Assembly (NCBI GenBank): GCA_964030785.1
Contig: OZ034975.1
Span: 828,201-892,200, forward strand
Length of the DNA stretch: 64,000 bases
Origin: Siderastrea siderea
Lineage: Eukaryota; Cnidaria; Anthozoa; Scleractinia; Rhizangiidae
Direction: 5' to 3'
The notes under the pieces were generated by a model. That model ran no database searches. It had not been told where the DNA came from and saw only the letters and a program-made list of their open reading frames with translations. The translations under genes were made by a program, and so were the position numbers. Shown one piece after another: positions 23,890 to 36,485 of this stretch. Positions within the stretch are counted from its first letter, which is position 1, and each line of letters opens with the position of its first letter.

Positions 23890-26800
23890 TTAGCTCCTCC
23901 ATGGGCCCCAGCAACCTTTTTCACGCGCCATTTCCAGTGCCTTTGGATCTGCAGGTTTCTTTCCAGAAGGAACTAGCCCCTTCATGTAATACTGCACCCT
24001 GTCCTGCAACTTCTTCACCTCATCCGGGAGCTTCATGCTGAGGTCTACGTGCTCAGTTGGGTCAGTGGTAATGTTGTAAAGAGCAACTTTTATAGTGTCA
24101 TCAAACTTCTGTTGATAAAAGCAGATTGATAATGTATATTGATGATAAAGTTAAGAAATGCAGGTTACTCACATAGTTGCAGTATTCGATGTCCGGTCAG
24201 CGTCAGTATAACGTATACAACAGTTTGTGAATAGTGTACAAGTAACTAAAATCTTTAAAGGTTTTTCTACATTTTCAGCGATTTATTACGAATTTGAATG
24301 TACATACTCAATCATTGTCATTATAAACAGTTTTTTTGTTTGTTTGTTTGTTTGTTGTTACTGAAGTGCAGGCAGTTAACGCTATTTTCCATGTAAAACA
24401 ATATGAACTGTATAAATAGTATAAAACTTCGTGGGTTAATTTTTTGTGTTGTTATTAGCGACCCTCCGATATTTCGATTGAAAACCTGTCTAACATCAAG
24501 GGAAAATTTTAGCAAAATACTTCAAGTTTCGTTTTCTGCTTTCGAAGATTGTTTCGGAGCTTTTTAAAGGCATATTCAGTGTGTGTGTAAGCTATACAGG
24601 TTGATCTGTTCGGCATTTTTAGGTGAAAATTCAGGTCGCAGAAAATTTTAGGAAACAGAATCCTATCCGCTGAATTTCCGAGTTGCTGATAGCTCTCCCA
24701 AAATGCTAGCTGACCGTATGTTACACTCTGAACGACAAATTTGTCCCTCCGAGAACAAAAGGAATTGATACTGAATTCCTCTTGTAACGAAAGTCCGAGG
24801 TGAGGTTTCGCCAAAGAAATCTCTAGTTCTCACTGGAATTAAATCTGAATATCTCAGGCGATTTACGCCTTCCGAACAGATATTTCCCGAAACGCACCGT
24901 TGGGTGCCCTTGTAACATGTCTAATTAATATGCTCATAAAAAACAACAACCGTGCTGCATCCAGTGCATAAAGAACAGCCTAACTAGGACAAAATCAGGA
25001 CTGAGGAATGATTAAATTAGCGACTTTATCTGAACAAGATCTGAATTCAAGTATGAATATCAAAATACCAACTACCTCATCCAGTTGATCCGTAAATCCA
25101 GAGAATAATTCTGGTGGCTTGTACCATGTTAGATTAGGTACGCTCATCAACAGCTTCATGTCGCCAACACGAATTGCAATCCCATTATAATTATTTTCCT
25201 TAGCACAGTCGCTGCAGTTTGGAGACAAATCAATGTTGTGTAGAATCTCTGTTCTCGGTGAAGCAGCACCTTCAGATATGCTGTGCCATATGTTGAAACC
25301 ATCCAGTGGGGGAACAGAGGAATCCTCTTTAATACCTAGAAAGTAAAAAACTTATTTTTAGTTCTTGTCTCTAAATTGTTTGTTTGAAGATGTTTTGATG
25401 CAGTGAATCCCGATATAACGAAGTGCGAAGGGACTTAGAAAATATGTTCCTTATAAGGCAGGAGTTCGTTATAAACGAAATCCCTCTATTACGAATTTGT
25501 AGTAAAACAACCAGAATCTTCCCTGGCGGTTTGGCTAATAATTATTACGCTTTAAGATAAGTGTTTATGTTGCAACACTCAGCATTCCATTTAATTTAAT
25601 CGTGCAAATTACCAACCGGATTTTAACGATGAAATGAAATTCTTGATCTGGGCCTCCATGTGCATCTATGTTGATCTGTTTCGCATTTAACATGACATTT
25701 ATTCGTTACATCAGGGTAAATTTTAGTTTAGGCTTCTAAATGGTGTTCGTTATAATAAGGGGTTTGTTATACTGGGGTTCTCTTCTTAGCACTTTTCTGT
25801 AACTTTAGTTGGACTGAAGAACGGTGTTTGCTACACTGGGGAATTCACCATAAAGGGTTCGTTGTGTCGGAGTTCCACTGTATTGTAAATCCTGATTATA
25901 CGACAAAATCACTTCTGGGAAAACAAATCAATAGAACATGTATTAAAATTATTAATGAAAAATGGAAGAAACGAAATAAATTCACCTGCTAGATAGAGGA
26001 GGGTTGGGTACCAGTCTGTCACATGAAACAGTTCTTCGCACTTGATCCCAGTTCTCTGCAGCCTCTTTCCGTGAACAAAGCCCACACCCCTGACCCCTCC
26101 CTCCCAAAGGCTGCCTTTGTGTCCACGGAGGGGCCAGTCATATCCACCATGAGCAGGAATACCGCCATTATCAGTAGAGACAATCAACAGAGAATCCTCC
26201 CAGAGACTAAAAGGAAAGCAAAGTAAGGATTGCGCACATGATTTCGTACTGTCGTTTACCGTATTGAATGATAACATACAACTTAGAGAGTAACGAGCAT
26301 TGAATCACACGGTAAAGCAAGGGAGGTCCCCACAATCGAGTATGTGCCTTATCTCGCTTGGCATGTGCGACAGCAAAAATGCTGGGATTCATATTACTTT
26401 TTGCTTCATAAGGTAATCAACCTGACATTTTACCACAGGCAATATAGTATAAACTTGTGAGTCCAAAAAAAGTTTTTTTTATTTCAAAGTTTGGCATTTT
26501 GGGGGGCAACTGAAGTCACAAAATAAGCGCCAAATTAACTTTTTACTGAGCTATGGAATATCTAAATGCCATTAAATATCTCAAAACTGAAGAAAAAATT
26601 AAAATTTTAACTATCCAATCAAAAGATACAGGGTTATAAATTTCACCTTTTCCGCCATTTTGTACCACTTTGGTATGTGCATCAAGCTTTAGCTACTCAC
26701 CCAGCCTGCTTCATTGCTTGGGTGACATTCCCTATTGCTTCATCCACAATATCAACCATTGCAGCATAATACCTTCTAGTCTCATTTTTAATAAATTGAT

Positions 26801-29584
26801 ACTTGTCGACGTATTCTTGAGGTGCTTGCATTGGTCCATGAACAGTTTGAAATGGAAGATACAGGAACAGGGGTGTCGAGGCATTATGGGATAGGATGAC
26901 ATTCTGTGCTTGCTGCAGTGACCAAAAGAAAAATAAAAACATTAAAACAAAAATGAGTTGCATCAATTTTGGCAAAACTTTATAGACGCTACCAGAGGAA
27001 ATCGCCGTGATCATTACCTCTCACCTAACTTCTTCGTGCCAAATGGCACATAATTAAAAGGCCTCCGGTTTCCGTTAAATTAATTAATTACTTTTTTTAA
27101 GGAACAGGCGGATAGCCCGTCACCCAACCTGAGATCTGGCATTCTTGTCAGAATTTGCCACAGGTTACGCTGCTATTACCTTGGGCGCCAGAGTAACACC
27201 CGCGAACTTAGTGCTTACGCTACTCGCTAAACACGCGCGAACTTATAGCGCTTACGCTTTTCGTTGATCAGCCTGACGACTACTCTACATCAGCACGCTT
27301 GTGAAACCTCTGCTTTCCACAATCTGACTCTTTTAGCATGAGATATGACAAAGAATTGCTAATCCAGCACCAGTAATAGAGACCAACCGACCGACGAATA
27401 GCTGTTTGGCGTCAATGAAACACTCATGCTTTTTTGATAAAACCACGGCAAGGTCACAGACGATAGTGAAGAATCATCACATTAAATTATTTAACCCTTT
27501 TACTCCCAAGCGTGCCTAAAATCAAAATTCAAGCAAATCTTGAAGTTCATTTTGTAAAATAACTGAAATATAAGTGGTACCACGTGAAAATACTGTTAAC
27601 GAGGCTTCATTTGAATGGTCACACTATAGGATTTCATCCACAGACTCCGAAGTTAGAATCACCTTAAATTCTGCATAGCTGACTCTGAGAGTGAAAGGTT
27701 AAAAGTCAAATAACCTCGGCAAAAAGCCTGGCTGAATAAATTCCCTCCTTATCTTTGACAGGCTCCATGTTATTCCGTAGATCAAGAATCCCATTCTTGT
27801 TAGCAGTATGTTTAAAGTGATCTTCAGCGCCCAAGTAAAATCCATAAAATGAATCAAAGCCACGGTACGTTGGGGTGTACGCCCATTCGACAAACCCAAG
27901 ATGCCACTTTCCAACCATATGTGTTGAGTATCCTGTCACAAAATAATATTAAAGAAATGGAATCAGCCATGCTTTAATTTATAAACTAAATTTCTTTTCT
28001 CACAATCATAGCTTGACTATGTATGAGTCAGCATGAAACCGAAGGTGAAGGTCCCCGGAAGTGTCAAACACACTGTGTAGAGAGTCAGTATGGGTCGTCA
28101 CTGTATTTGCTGTTTATGATCCCGTTTCCGGCCGGGCTTTCCGCGCACCCGGTACCCGCTCACTCCCCCTCCCCCCTCCCCCCCCCCCCCACACTGTCAT
28201 GGTACGTTCATCCCGTATTGCTATCCTGCATTTCGCTTAGAATCTTGACCTCATCCCGCACGCCGCCAAACCCTGGAGTGCATTCACGAGCTAGCCAAAC
28301 CTCAGCCCACTGTGTACCATCTTGTATGCCTGTGGGTATATGGGAGTCACTATTAAACTTAGAGTGATTCAATTACAGCTACACAGTGACCAACAAACTT
28401 AGAATTTGAGCACTTCTGATCTTGTTATGTTCATATCGTGAAAATTCCTACAAGAAGGTACAGTTTTACAACGGATGTTGGTTTCAGAAAAAACCGAAAC
28501 ATCTTTTGTTCTTAAAGAGACAAATTTATCCCAAAATAATAAATAAATAAATAAGTCTAAAAGATAAAGCAAATTAAGTTTTGACCATAGCCATAGCTAC
28601 AGCAACAACCGCCGGAAAGGTTACAAAGAATTTGACAATGGTAGCAATTTTGCAATAGACTTCATACCAGCTTCCTTGAGTTTCTGTGGTAAGATAGTGA
28701 AATCCAGTGGTAGTCCATATGGTTCAGCGTCATGTATGACACCATGTTGTAATCCTGAATAACAACATTATTTTTTCAATAAAATTATCTAATAGTAAAC
28801 GTTACTATTTCTTGTGACAACTAGTTTTAATTGAGTGAGTGAATTGAGTGAGTTTTGGCCAATCGCTTAGGTAAATTCCGTTCCATGAACTTCTACTTAC
28901 TATCTTACAGTATACAATTAAGAGAAAGGAAAAACATTCGGTGTAGTATAGCCCCTTGACTACCCGTATTGAATCAAATAAGGCTTCTGTTCGGGAACGG
29001 GTATTCCCTTATCTGACCTTAACCCGGACGTGCCGTACCCGGACGTGCCGTACCCGGACGTGCCGTACCCGGACGTGCCGTACCCGGACGTGCCGTACCC
29101 CGACGTGCCGTACCCGGACGTGCCGTACCCGGACGTGCCGTACCCGGACGTGCCGTACCCCGACGTGCCGTACCCGGACGTGCCGTACCCGGACGTGCGG
29201 TCTAATAGGGTGTGGTTTTCAGAAGGTTTTTGTCTTAAACGGTGTATCGATTTCGTCAATTTCAGTGTCTTATTCGGGGTAGGGGTGTAAGCAATCACCG
29301 CAAACAGCTCAACCACTCAATAAAGCTGTAGAGTGGTTTAATTGTCAATGCATGAAAGTAAGAAACAGTTTAACCTTACTCCATTCCAGTCTAAAACAGA
29401 GTATAATTTTGGGTTAAATGTCTCAGAAAGCTCTGAAAAAAATCTGTCTTAAATTGGGTAGCAAAATCAGCGATTTGTGTCTTAAGGACGGTGCCTCCTA
29501 ACACAGATACATGTATTTTTGCCAAGGTTATGACTATGGGGGGAAAGCAGGTCTCAGCAAGAACGAAAAGTTAATACGCGAGTT

Positions 29585-29619
<35 letters not shown>

Positions 29620-32600
29620 GCTTTATTTGCATGACTATAACAAAGTATTACAGTATTGCAAAAGCCACTTAAAATTTAATTATTAATTTCTTACTTAATT
29701 AAAATAACTAAAGAGATTACAACCATTTCTTATTTTTAACCATTCAGAGAGGTAGCCTTTGTAACTAGTTTGTCTCTCTGTTCAAAGCATGACGAGATGA
29801 ATGAAATTAATTGAATATTTATAAAGTAATCAGTACAATTCATTAGATGTGACAATAAGGTCTCATGTGATAATAGTCGTAGAAATGGGATTTTAGGTTC
29901 TATTTTAGAAAAGAACCTGTCTCTTAGCGAAGAATAGCTCGGGCAATCTAGTAAAAAATGAGTTTCATCTTCAATTCTGTTACAATTGCAGAGACTACAT
30001 AACCTCTCATCACGAGGTATTTTGTCGTATCTACCTGTTTCAATTCGAAGTTTGACTGCTAATTCTCAGTTTTACTAATGATTTTCTAGATGGGTTCTTT
30101 CTTGTTAGATCTAGGTAGGCAGAAAGGCTATAATTCTTTTTGAATGTGTAACAAAAACTAAGTTTTTGCGAATGTTGAAGGGTTTGGTTCCAGTAAGAGA
30201 TATATTTCTTTTTCATGAGATCTTCATATTGTTTGATTTTACCTTCATTCAATGAATTACAATTAAAGTCACAGAAATTGTAATAGTCAGTCATTTTCGT
30301 GAGACTAGAGTAAAAACTATTATGACCGTTATAATGAAGGTCAATCGATATTTTTAAGGATTGTTTGACTATAGAGCTTCCTTCCTTTTCTCGGAGGTAG
30401 TTTAACTCAGTATTTAAGTATCTTTTTATTTATATCAATGATCAAAGGGAATTTACCCAGTTCAGCTCTACATGCAATATTGGATGCCTTGTTATGAACT
30501 TCTAAATAACGTCTACAGAATTGTAAATGAGTTTTTTCAATTGCGGAGCTGTCCCACGACTTAAAATCTGATTTCGCAAAGGCACCCCAAACTTCACTAT
30601 TGTAGGTTAAAATTGGTGAGATCATCGAGTCAAAAATTTTACACGCAAGAGAAGGTTTCAGTTTATTGAAATCAGTGTGCCGTCGTAGACCAAAGAAAGC
30701 ATAAAGAGCATGAATAGTTGTAGTAGTTCCTTCAGTGTGCAGGAACATGTGCGTTGCGCCATACAAAAACCTAACTGAAAAATGCGCACGTGAAGCGCGC
30801 GCACAAGCAACGAACAACCAAAGCGCGTGCCCGTGGAATGAACGTACTTATGTAAAACTGAAATTAATATTGAGTCCCCTCGGCTTGAGCGTGCCGAGCT
30901 CAAAGATTAATTGCATCTCCCGCCGCTTTCGACTGGTGTTGCTGCCGCTGCATTGCTTGACACCGCAGATCCTGATGTCATCTATGGTGTGGTTTGCGGA
31001 GACCGGTTGCGTATACTACGCAGGTGCTCACTGAAGCGTTCCCGTAGGCGCCTTCCGGTCTCACTGATGTACATGCTGGTGCAACGGCGCAAGTGATACA
31101 GTACACCACATTCTAAGACTGACAGGTGAAGCGATTTTGGGTGGTGTGTGAGCTCTTGGGCCCATGTAGAACAGTCTGAGATGTAATGTACTGGCATGTC
31201 TGACAGCGGGGACGACGGCAGGGAAAAGAGCCAGCATCAAGGGGCCTCTGAGAGCCGCTAGTGGAGTGTACTAGGAAATCCTGGAGATTCCTGAGACAAG
31301 GGGCGGCTCCGGGAATATACCACGTGTCTCAGGATCAGTTAATAGGATGTTGAAATTCTCTAAAAGGATCTTTCTCGTTACAGTGCCTTAAAAGGATGGT
31401 AAGTAAGTACTAGAGGTACTCTGTTAACATTGGTAACAGTTGAGACGCGTTGGGGACAAAGCCTCGTCACGCGAGATGGTTCGGCGACCCTCTGAAGATC
31501 ATCATGCTGTTGCGGTTCGGGATAGCTCCATTGTTTGAAAAAGGTCAACATCTCCTCAGCTTTTTCAGAAAAGTCGACATCATTAGAACATATCCGTCGG
31601 AGACGTAGAAACTGGCTGTATGGTATTGCCTGTTTCCAATGACGTAGGTGGAATGAAGTGTAGTGGAGATAGTTGTGTGTGTTAGTCTCCTTGTAGTGTA
31701 TGGACGTCTGTATTCTGTTGTTGGTGATTGCCAGCTTAATGACGAGGAAAGGCAGTTCAAGTTCACTTATGGTGAATGTGAACTGGAAAGCTGGATGGAA
31801 ATTGTAGACGTAATCAATGAACTGCTCCAACTCGAGGCGAGTACGCTGTACGGCTCCAACTACGTCATCGTTGTAGCGCTTGTGTAACTGTGGGACGAAG
31901 CCAGTATATTGGGCACGGATTCGTTCTTCGATGAACCCGACGAACAAGCACGCATCATTAGGGCCCATCTTCGTGTCCATGGCGACACCACCAATCTGGC
32001 GATAGTACTGGTCATTAAAAGACAAGGCGTTAAGTGTCAGCACAAGTTCAGCCAAGCGGGTCAGTGTGTGGGTAGGCGGTTCCTTGATCGTCCGTTTGTC
32101 TAGGTAATATGTAAGAGCTTCGGATACGTGTAGGATTTCGTTTGGGGTTTCGTTCCGTGATGCAGGGTCGACGTCACAAAAGGGATTCTGGTTAAGCTGT
32201 TCAAAGTTGTCCATAGGTGGCAGGAAAGCTTCGTTAATGTGGTTTGGAAAGTCTTTGGCTGACAATTGGCGACATCGTCCAGATGATGGATGGACTTAAG
32301 CAAATTATCTCGGGTCCCCGGGGAGCTGGACATTCCACTTAGTTTCTCGATTTCTTCTCACCATCCAGCTTACATTCGTAGTACTTGGACCGACAGGTCT
32401 TTCGCTGACGATTAACGCGATTCCTTAGATGTCTGAACTCTGCAAGATTTCCTTGACTTAGGCATGGGTCACACTTGGCAAATTTTTGCGAAAGTTTATT
32501 GACTTTGCGATCAAAATCTGTCAACAGTGTAATTTTCCTAGCCCGAACCTAACTTTTCCGGTTCGCAAAAACTTTGAAAATCGGCAAAAACATCAAAGAC

Positions 32601-35493
32601 GCCGTAGTGCTTGGGTGGGGCAGGTAGATTTTGGAAAAATCGAGCTGAACAATAAGAATCACAGCGGTAACTGTCAACGCTTGTCAATGGAAGAAAAAAC
32701 AGAACATTTACGACAAATCAAATAAGCGTGTATCTCCTTCAGTTCGTGACCAATACTTAATGAGTGCGGCTAAGTGTAGTATTTCTTATGTTAGCTGTTA
32801 GCAAAATAATTGCTGTGGTACTGTTGGATCGTAAAAGCCGGCTGAATCAAACTGATCAAACAGGACGATGAGATGACCACGGATAACATTCGTTTCTCCC
32901 ATACAACATGCTCAACAAGAGAAACTGTTGCAGATTTTTTGATGAATAAAAACATTATTTAACAATCACCAAACCTTCAATTCAACAGGACGCAGTTTGG
33001 GTTTTTATCTCCCACGAGTGCTACCCTGCAATGCACTGCAAAAACTTTGCTTTCCGGTTGCGGTTTCAAAGTTTTTCCCCCTCGCTTTTGCCAGAAATTT
33101 TGAAAACTTTCTCTAGTGCGACCCACGCCTTAGGGGTTTTGGCGCTTTCGAATTACGTTCTTTAGAACAGGATTTATCCATGGGGGTTCAGTTGGATGTA
33201 CAGTTTCAGAGGAAAGATTACATCGAGGCTAGCTTGGATGATGGTTTGTAGCATCTGATAGCTCCCCCTCACAGGAGTTATCAGTGCTGATCATTGCTGA
33301 AGAGAACAGTATGCTTTGTTTGAGTAGTTTTTACTCGCTGTTTTGGTTGTACTTCTATGATCTGAGAGTCCAAAAGCTGGCCGCTCAGTCGGTGGGTCGT
33401 AATAGTTCTTCAGGTTAGTGAGAGCCTTACCGAGTGTATTTTGACCACGGGTTTGAAAGTGGACAATTTGCGTCAACTTGAAGGAATTCAACCTTGCGTC
33501 CCAGGAGGGGTTCTCCGAGTTTCAAGTGACGGGGATGATCGAATGGGGGCAAAAATCAAAACCCAAAAAAAATCCCTGGACCAAAAATTAACCCCCAAAA
33601 AATCCCATGCCGAATTTCCGAGCCTTATTTATTTCCAGATAGATTAAATGATATAACAAGAAAAAAAAACACTGGAAATTGAATGTTTGTGTTTGTTTGT
33701 TTGTATTCATCGTACCAGTTGATTTTATCTTTTCCTCACCTGGTAGTCATTCTAACAACAGTAGGGACAGCCAAGAACATTTTCTGTTTCAACAATAACA
33801 TTATGAATGACAGCTCTAAACAAGACCACCCGGGCAAGAACAAGTTTGTTGCACTTTATTCGTAGAACTACGCGGCCGGGATACGCGGGCACTACCACGA
33901 ATCTTCAGATTGTTTTGAATACCCCAAAAAATCTCTACTCAAATCAAACCACCCCAAAAAATACTTGCCAAATTTTCCTACCCAAAAAAATCCGGGCATC
34001 AGAAATTTCAAACCCAAAAAAATCCTTCGATCATCCCCGTCACTTGAAATCCGGAATACCCCTCCCCCCCCGGGCCTTGCGTCGTTTAGTTGATTTAAAT
34101 CGCCAACCACAAATATTCAGTTCGGGTGTTATAACAATAATAAATAATTATGGTTTATTATACACATGTAGTCGCACTAAATGTGAATAATACATGTTTA
34201 CAATTTAAGAAGCAGAAAATATAAAATACCAAAAATCTTGAACTAAGCTAAAAGGACTTGGGTTACAATCAACGACAAACACCTTGTTAAATAATTAGAC
34301 ATTACAGAGTAGACGGCTTTTGGAGGGTTGTAAACAACACCAGTGATAACATTTGATACGCTCCTTGGGGGTCGAGTTGGGCGCAGCCGACAAAACCTCC
34401 AGTATAAAGGAATTCTCATCCTCTAAGTCTCCCAGAATGGTGAAAGCGATCGAATCCTTTACAAACATGCAAATTCCGCAATGAACAGACTCTTTCCTGT
34501 CCCGTCGTATAAGGTTATATCCACTCACCGCTACAGCTGAATCTGAAATGTTGTTTTTGGAGCCAGGCTTCCGGATCGAAATTTGCATTCTGAACAACGT
34601 GAATAACTTCATCTATCTTTGGAGCCAGGGACATGACATTAGAAAGCAGTAGTGATGGAACAAACCAGGGCCGTAGCCAGTATGAGGCAAACCGAGGCAC
34701 TTACCTCAGTCAATTTTTTCGTTTTCTCAGTTATTATTTCGTTTAGCACCCTACATACCTAGGAAGAGAATTTAACCGTGGACATTGCCTCAGTCATAAT
34801 TTTAACCATGGACATTGCCTCAGTCATAATTTTTTTCCGGCTACGGCCCTGCAAACTGTTTTTCCTGTCCCTCAGTTTTTTTAGACAAGCATAGATTAGG
34901 TGGAATGCACACTTGACCTCAGGTGTTTTAGTTGACTTGGTTGGACTCAAGTTATAAGATTTCGCGGCGTTGAATTGCTTCTCTCGCTTTAACAAGTCTC
35001 CTAGCTCTTTTCCCTCGAGAACGTGGCCAAAATCCCTCTCCAAAAGCGTTAAGGAATAATCTTGAGTGGTTAAATGCCATTTTAGACTTCCAAAACACAA
35101 CAAAATTGGAGACTTCAACGGAACCTAAAAAGTGCGGCCATCAATGCGCATAACAATCAAGACTGCTATTTAAGTAGCATTTTTACATTTCAATCAAAGT
35201 GTTGTGGAAAGACTTCAAAGCATACCTGTGTGTATAGGGTATCTGCCGGATAAAAGAGCACTTCTAGTTGGTGTACAACAAGGTTGCACATAATAATTAT
35301 CCAAGATTACTCCTGCAGACGCAAGCTTATCCATGTTTGGAGTTTTGATTTTTGAGCCATGGAATCCGACATCACTCCAGCCAAAATCATCTACAAGTAT
35401 CAGCACAATATGCAAAGGTGCACCAACAACTGGGAGCACAAACACCGGTAACACTAACAGAGTTGTGAAAACTGGCAAATATTTCAACAGCAT
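23890..35493 (-). CDS. Arylsulfatase B-like sulfatase, gene A
   Basis: Coding exons 5' to 3': 35226-35493, 28668-28754, 27715-27932, 26701-26912, 25986-26206, 25076-25335, 23890-24108. Phases match throughout, giving 494 residues (human ARSB has about 530). Residues 1-24 are a signal peptide ending before APLH. Expected active-site residues are present: D35-D36 ([14 protein letters not shown]), C73 and R77 in CTPTR (formylglycine site), K127 and H129 (GKWHLG), H216, D274-N275 (STDNGG) and K292. The family hydrolyses sulfate esters, for ARSB on N-acetylgalactosamine-4-sulfate in lysosomes; substrate here is unproven. Intron 1 is 6.5 kb, swollen by a LINE with nested elements. A TTTATT about 300 bp past the stop (23588) could be the poly(A) signal on this strand. 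No frameshift is seen. Confidence 0.93.
24530..24930 (-). repeat. Dispersed repeat copy in intron 6 of gene A
   Basis: Reverse-complement match to 51085-51960: shared blocks include CCGAACAGATATT, TTGGCGAAACCTCACCTCGG and GGATAGGATTCTGTTTCC. This copy is uninterrupted, while the other is split by a LINE 3' end. The class is unknown. Confidence 0.7.
25401..25880. mobile_element. Pogo/Tigger-like MITE
   Basis: 480 bp with ends CAGTGAATCCCGATATAACG and, on the complement, CAGTGGAACTCCGACACAACG. Internal GTTCGTTATAA and GTTCGTTGTG boxes also occur. The right flank is TA and the left is TG, consistent with a mutated TA duplication. The ends resemble Tigger/pogo elements. It lies in intron 5 of sulfatase A. 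Confidence 0.75.
27590..27690 (-). repeat. 105-bp repeat family, reverse copy
   Basis: Complement of the 22.6-kb unit (TTCATTTGAATGGTCACACT, ATTTCATCCACAGACTC), ending about 25 bp before exon 3 of sulfatase A on the splice-donor side. Confidence 0.7.
29021..29200. repeat. 15-bp VNTR, 12 units
   Basis: Exactly 180 bp: twelve units of CCCGGACGTGCCGTA with almost no divergence. A G-to-C variant occurs at about 29101 and again 60 bp later, so a four-unit block was duplicated. Because 15 is a multiple of three, frames stay open on both strands (PYPDV, TRTCR, YGTSG), but it sits in intron 1 of sulfatase A with no coding context. Confidence 0.97.
30725..32130 (-). mobile_element. Penelope-like element (RT + GIY-YIG), 5' truncated
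   Basis: The minus-strand frame 31378-32265 contains a Penelope-type reverse transcriptase from mid-domain on: [16 protein letters not shown], then RYNDDVVG (catalytic Asp pair kept), then [21 protein letters not shown] sequence. Downstream, in another frame (30982-31197), [19 protein letters not shown] marks the GIY-YIG nuclease. The 5' part of the RT is absent and a frameshift separates the domains, so it cannot move by itself. It lies inside the LINE relic, in the same direction. Confidence 0.88.
32461..33129. mobile_element. PIF/Harbinger-like MITE in the LINE
   Basis: 669 bp with imperfect terminal repeats GGCATGGGTCACACT and (complement) GGCGTGGGTCGCACT. It is flanked by TTA at 32458-32460 and 33130-33132. 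A TTA target duplication and GGC ends fit PIF/Harbinger. It splits the LINE between the endonuclease and RT parts. Confidence 0.8.
33500..34074. mobile_element. hAT-like MITE in the LINE
   Basis: 575 bp. The terminal repeats run from CCCAGGAGGGG through TTTCAAGTGACGGGGATGAT, about 40 bp, and are mirrored at 34029-34074. A perfect 8-bp duplication CCTTGCGT flanks it (33492-33499, 34075-34082). The interior is rich in CCCAAAAAAATCC runs and has no transposase. Confidence 0.88.
34666..34851. mobile_element. Short TIR element CAGGGCCGTAGCC
   Basis: 186 bp. CAGGGCCGTAGCCAG at the left mirrors CCGGCTACGGCCCTG at the right. CAAAC flanks both sides (34661-34665, 34852-34856). Internally, a 36-bp segment around CATTGCCTCAGTCATAATTT is tandemly duplicated. 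It interrupts the LINE N-terminal region. Confidence 0.78.
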
Positions 35494-35654
35494 TCTGTGC
35501 ACTTCACGGTCGCTTTGCACCAGGGCTCGTTTCCCGAACAGCGGCTGGTAATCGAGCCTATGCGCCAGACTACCAGCGGGCGAACAAAATGAACGCGCGA
35601 ACGAGCGCGAGAATCGCCTGCCACGTGGAAATGACGTGCGCGTAATGAGCCGCT

Positions 35655-35980
35655 CAACCTCGTCCCCAGGGCCTTCTCCTCGTTCAAAATGGCGGTCGGA
35701 GAAGGCTGCTGAAATACTCCGAGAATCGTGGAGTATTTGGTCACGTGACACATGATGAAATGACTTTTTCGGAGGTTGTTTCCAGCGTCTGGCGTCCCCG
35801 TTTGTTTGTTGTTTTTTTTGCAATCTGAAACCGTTGTTCAAACGAAACGAAGACATTTCATCGTGTTTATATAATTACGGGACAAAATTCTAACGAATTT
35901 TTGGAGCCATTTGGGCAGCCTTGGCCGGGGGTTTCTCTGACCGCCATTTTAAACAGGGAGAAGGCCCTGGGACGAGGTTG
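35655..35980. mobile_element. MITE upstream of sulfatase A start
   Basis: 326 bp with about 40-bp terminal repeats starting CAACCTCGTCCCCAGGGCC and including AAAATGGCGGTC. Flanks are 9-bp near-identical repeats TGAGCCGCT (35646-35654) and TGAGCTGCT (35981-35989). It begins 162 bp upstream of the sulfatase A ATG, so it occupies the proximal promoter or 5' leader. Confidence 0.85.
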
Positions 35981-36485
35981 TGAGCTGCTAGTGATCACTA
36001 GTGGCTCATAACGAGCGCGTCACGTTTCCACACCGAAAGCGCGCGATTTTCGCGATCGCTCGCATGTTCTTTTTGCTCCACTTGGTCGACTGTCCCTGAG
36101 CGGAAAGAGAGACTGCTCGTAATCTACTTTGTGCACAGAGGCGGCATCGCATAATACCGAATGAAACCATTCTTTTTCCATTTACGTAACAGACAAATGG
36201 CGCGTGCATTGACTACTGATTCTGATTTTTAAAAGTACAATTAAATTTGCTGGCCGGCATAAAAACCATGCCGGTTGATATATTGTGACTTTTCCTGTAG
36301 ATTATAATTTCACGGCTCTCTGGAAAACCATTACGTATTTTTAACGTGAATGTCACTTCCTGACCATGATGATGGTGATCGTGGAGAGAGTGGTAATGGT
36401 TGTAAAATATCTGAGGCCTTTTTTTCCACATGAAAAGCTTACTTGCGCACCGCTAGGTTTCACAGCGTTACAGGCGTAAGGTTAA

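Larger units (their letters stand above)
29585..35130 (-). mobile_element. CR1/L2-like LINE relic with nested insertions
   Basis: Minus-strand pieces, in order: N-terminal region (34855-35125, [18 protein letters not shown]), endonuclease fragments (34290-34650, [17 protein letters not shown]), the linker before the RT (33140-33491, PAFGLSDH; 32300-32455, [13 protein letters not shown]; 32150-32335), then the C-terminal part (29800-30725, [21 protein letters not shown] and [11 protein letters not shown]). It ends in AATAAAGCTT plus a TTG microsatellite (29588-29620). The catalytic RT core is missing and a Penelope-like element sits at that point. Frameshifts are numerous. It fills most of intron 1 of sulfatase A in the same orientation. 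Confidence 0.85.

Noticed and set aside
28956..29316. Repeat proteins (PYPDV)n, (TRTCR)n and (YGTSG)n on both strands
   Set aside because: They are by-products of a 15-bp intronic VNTR that stays open in several frames.
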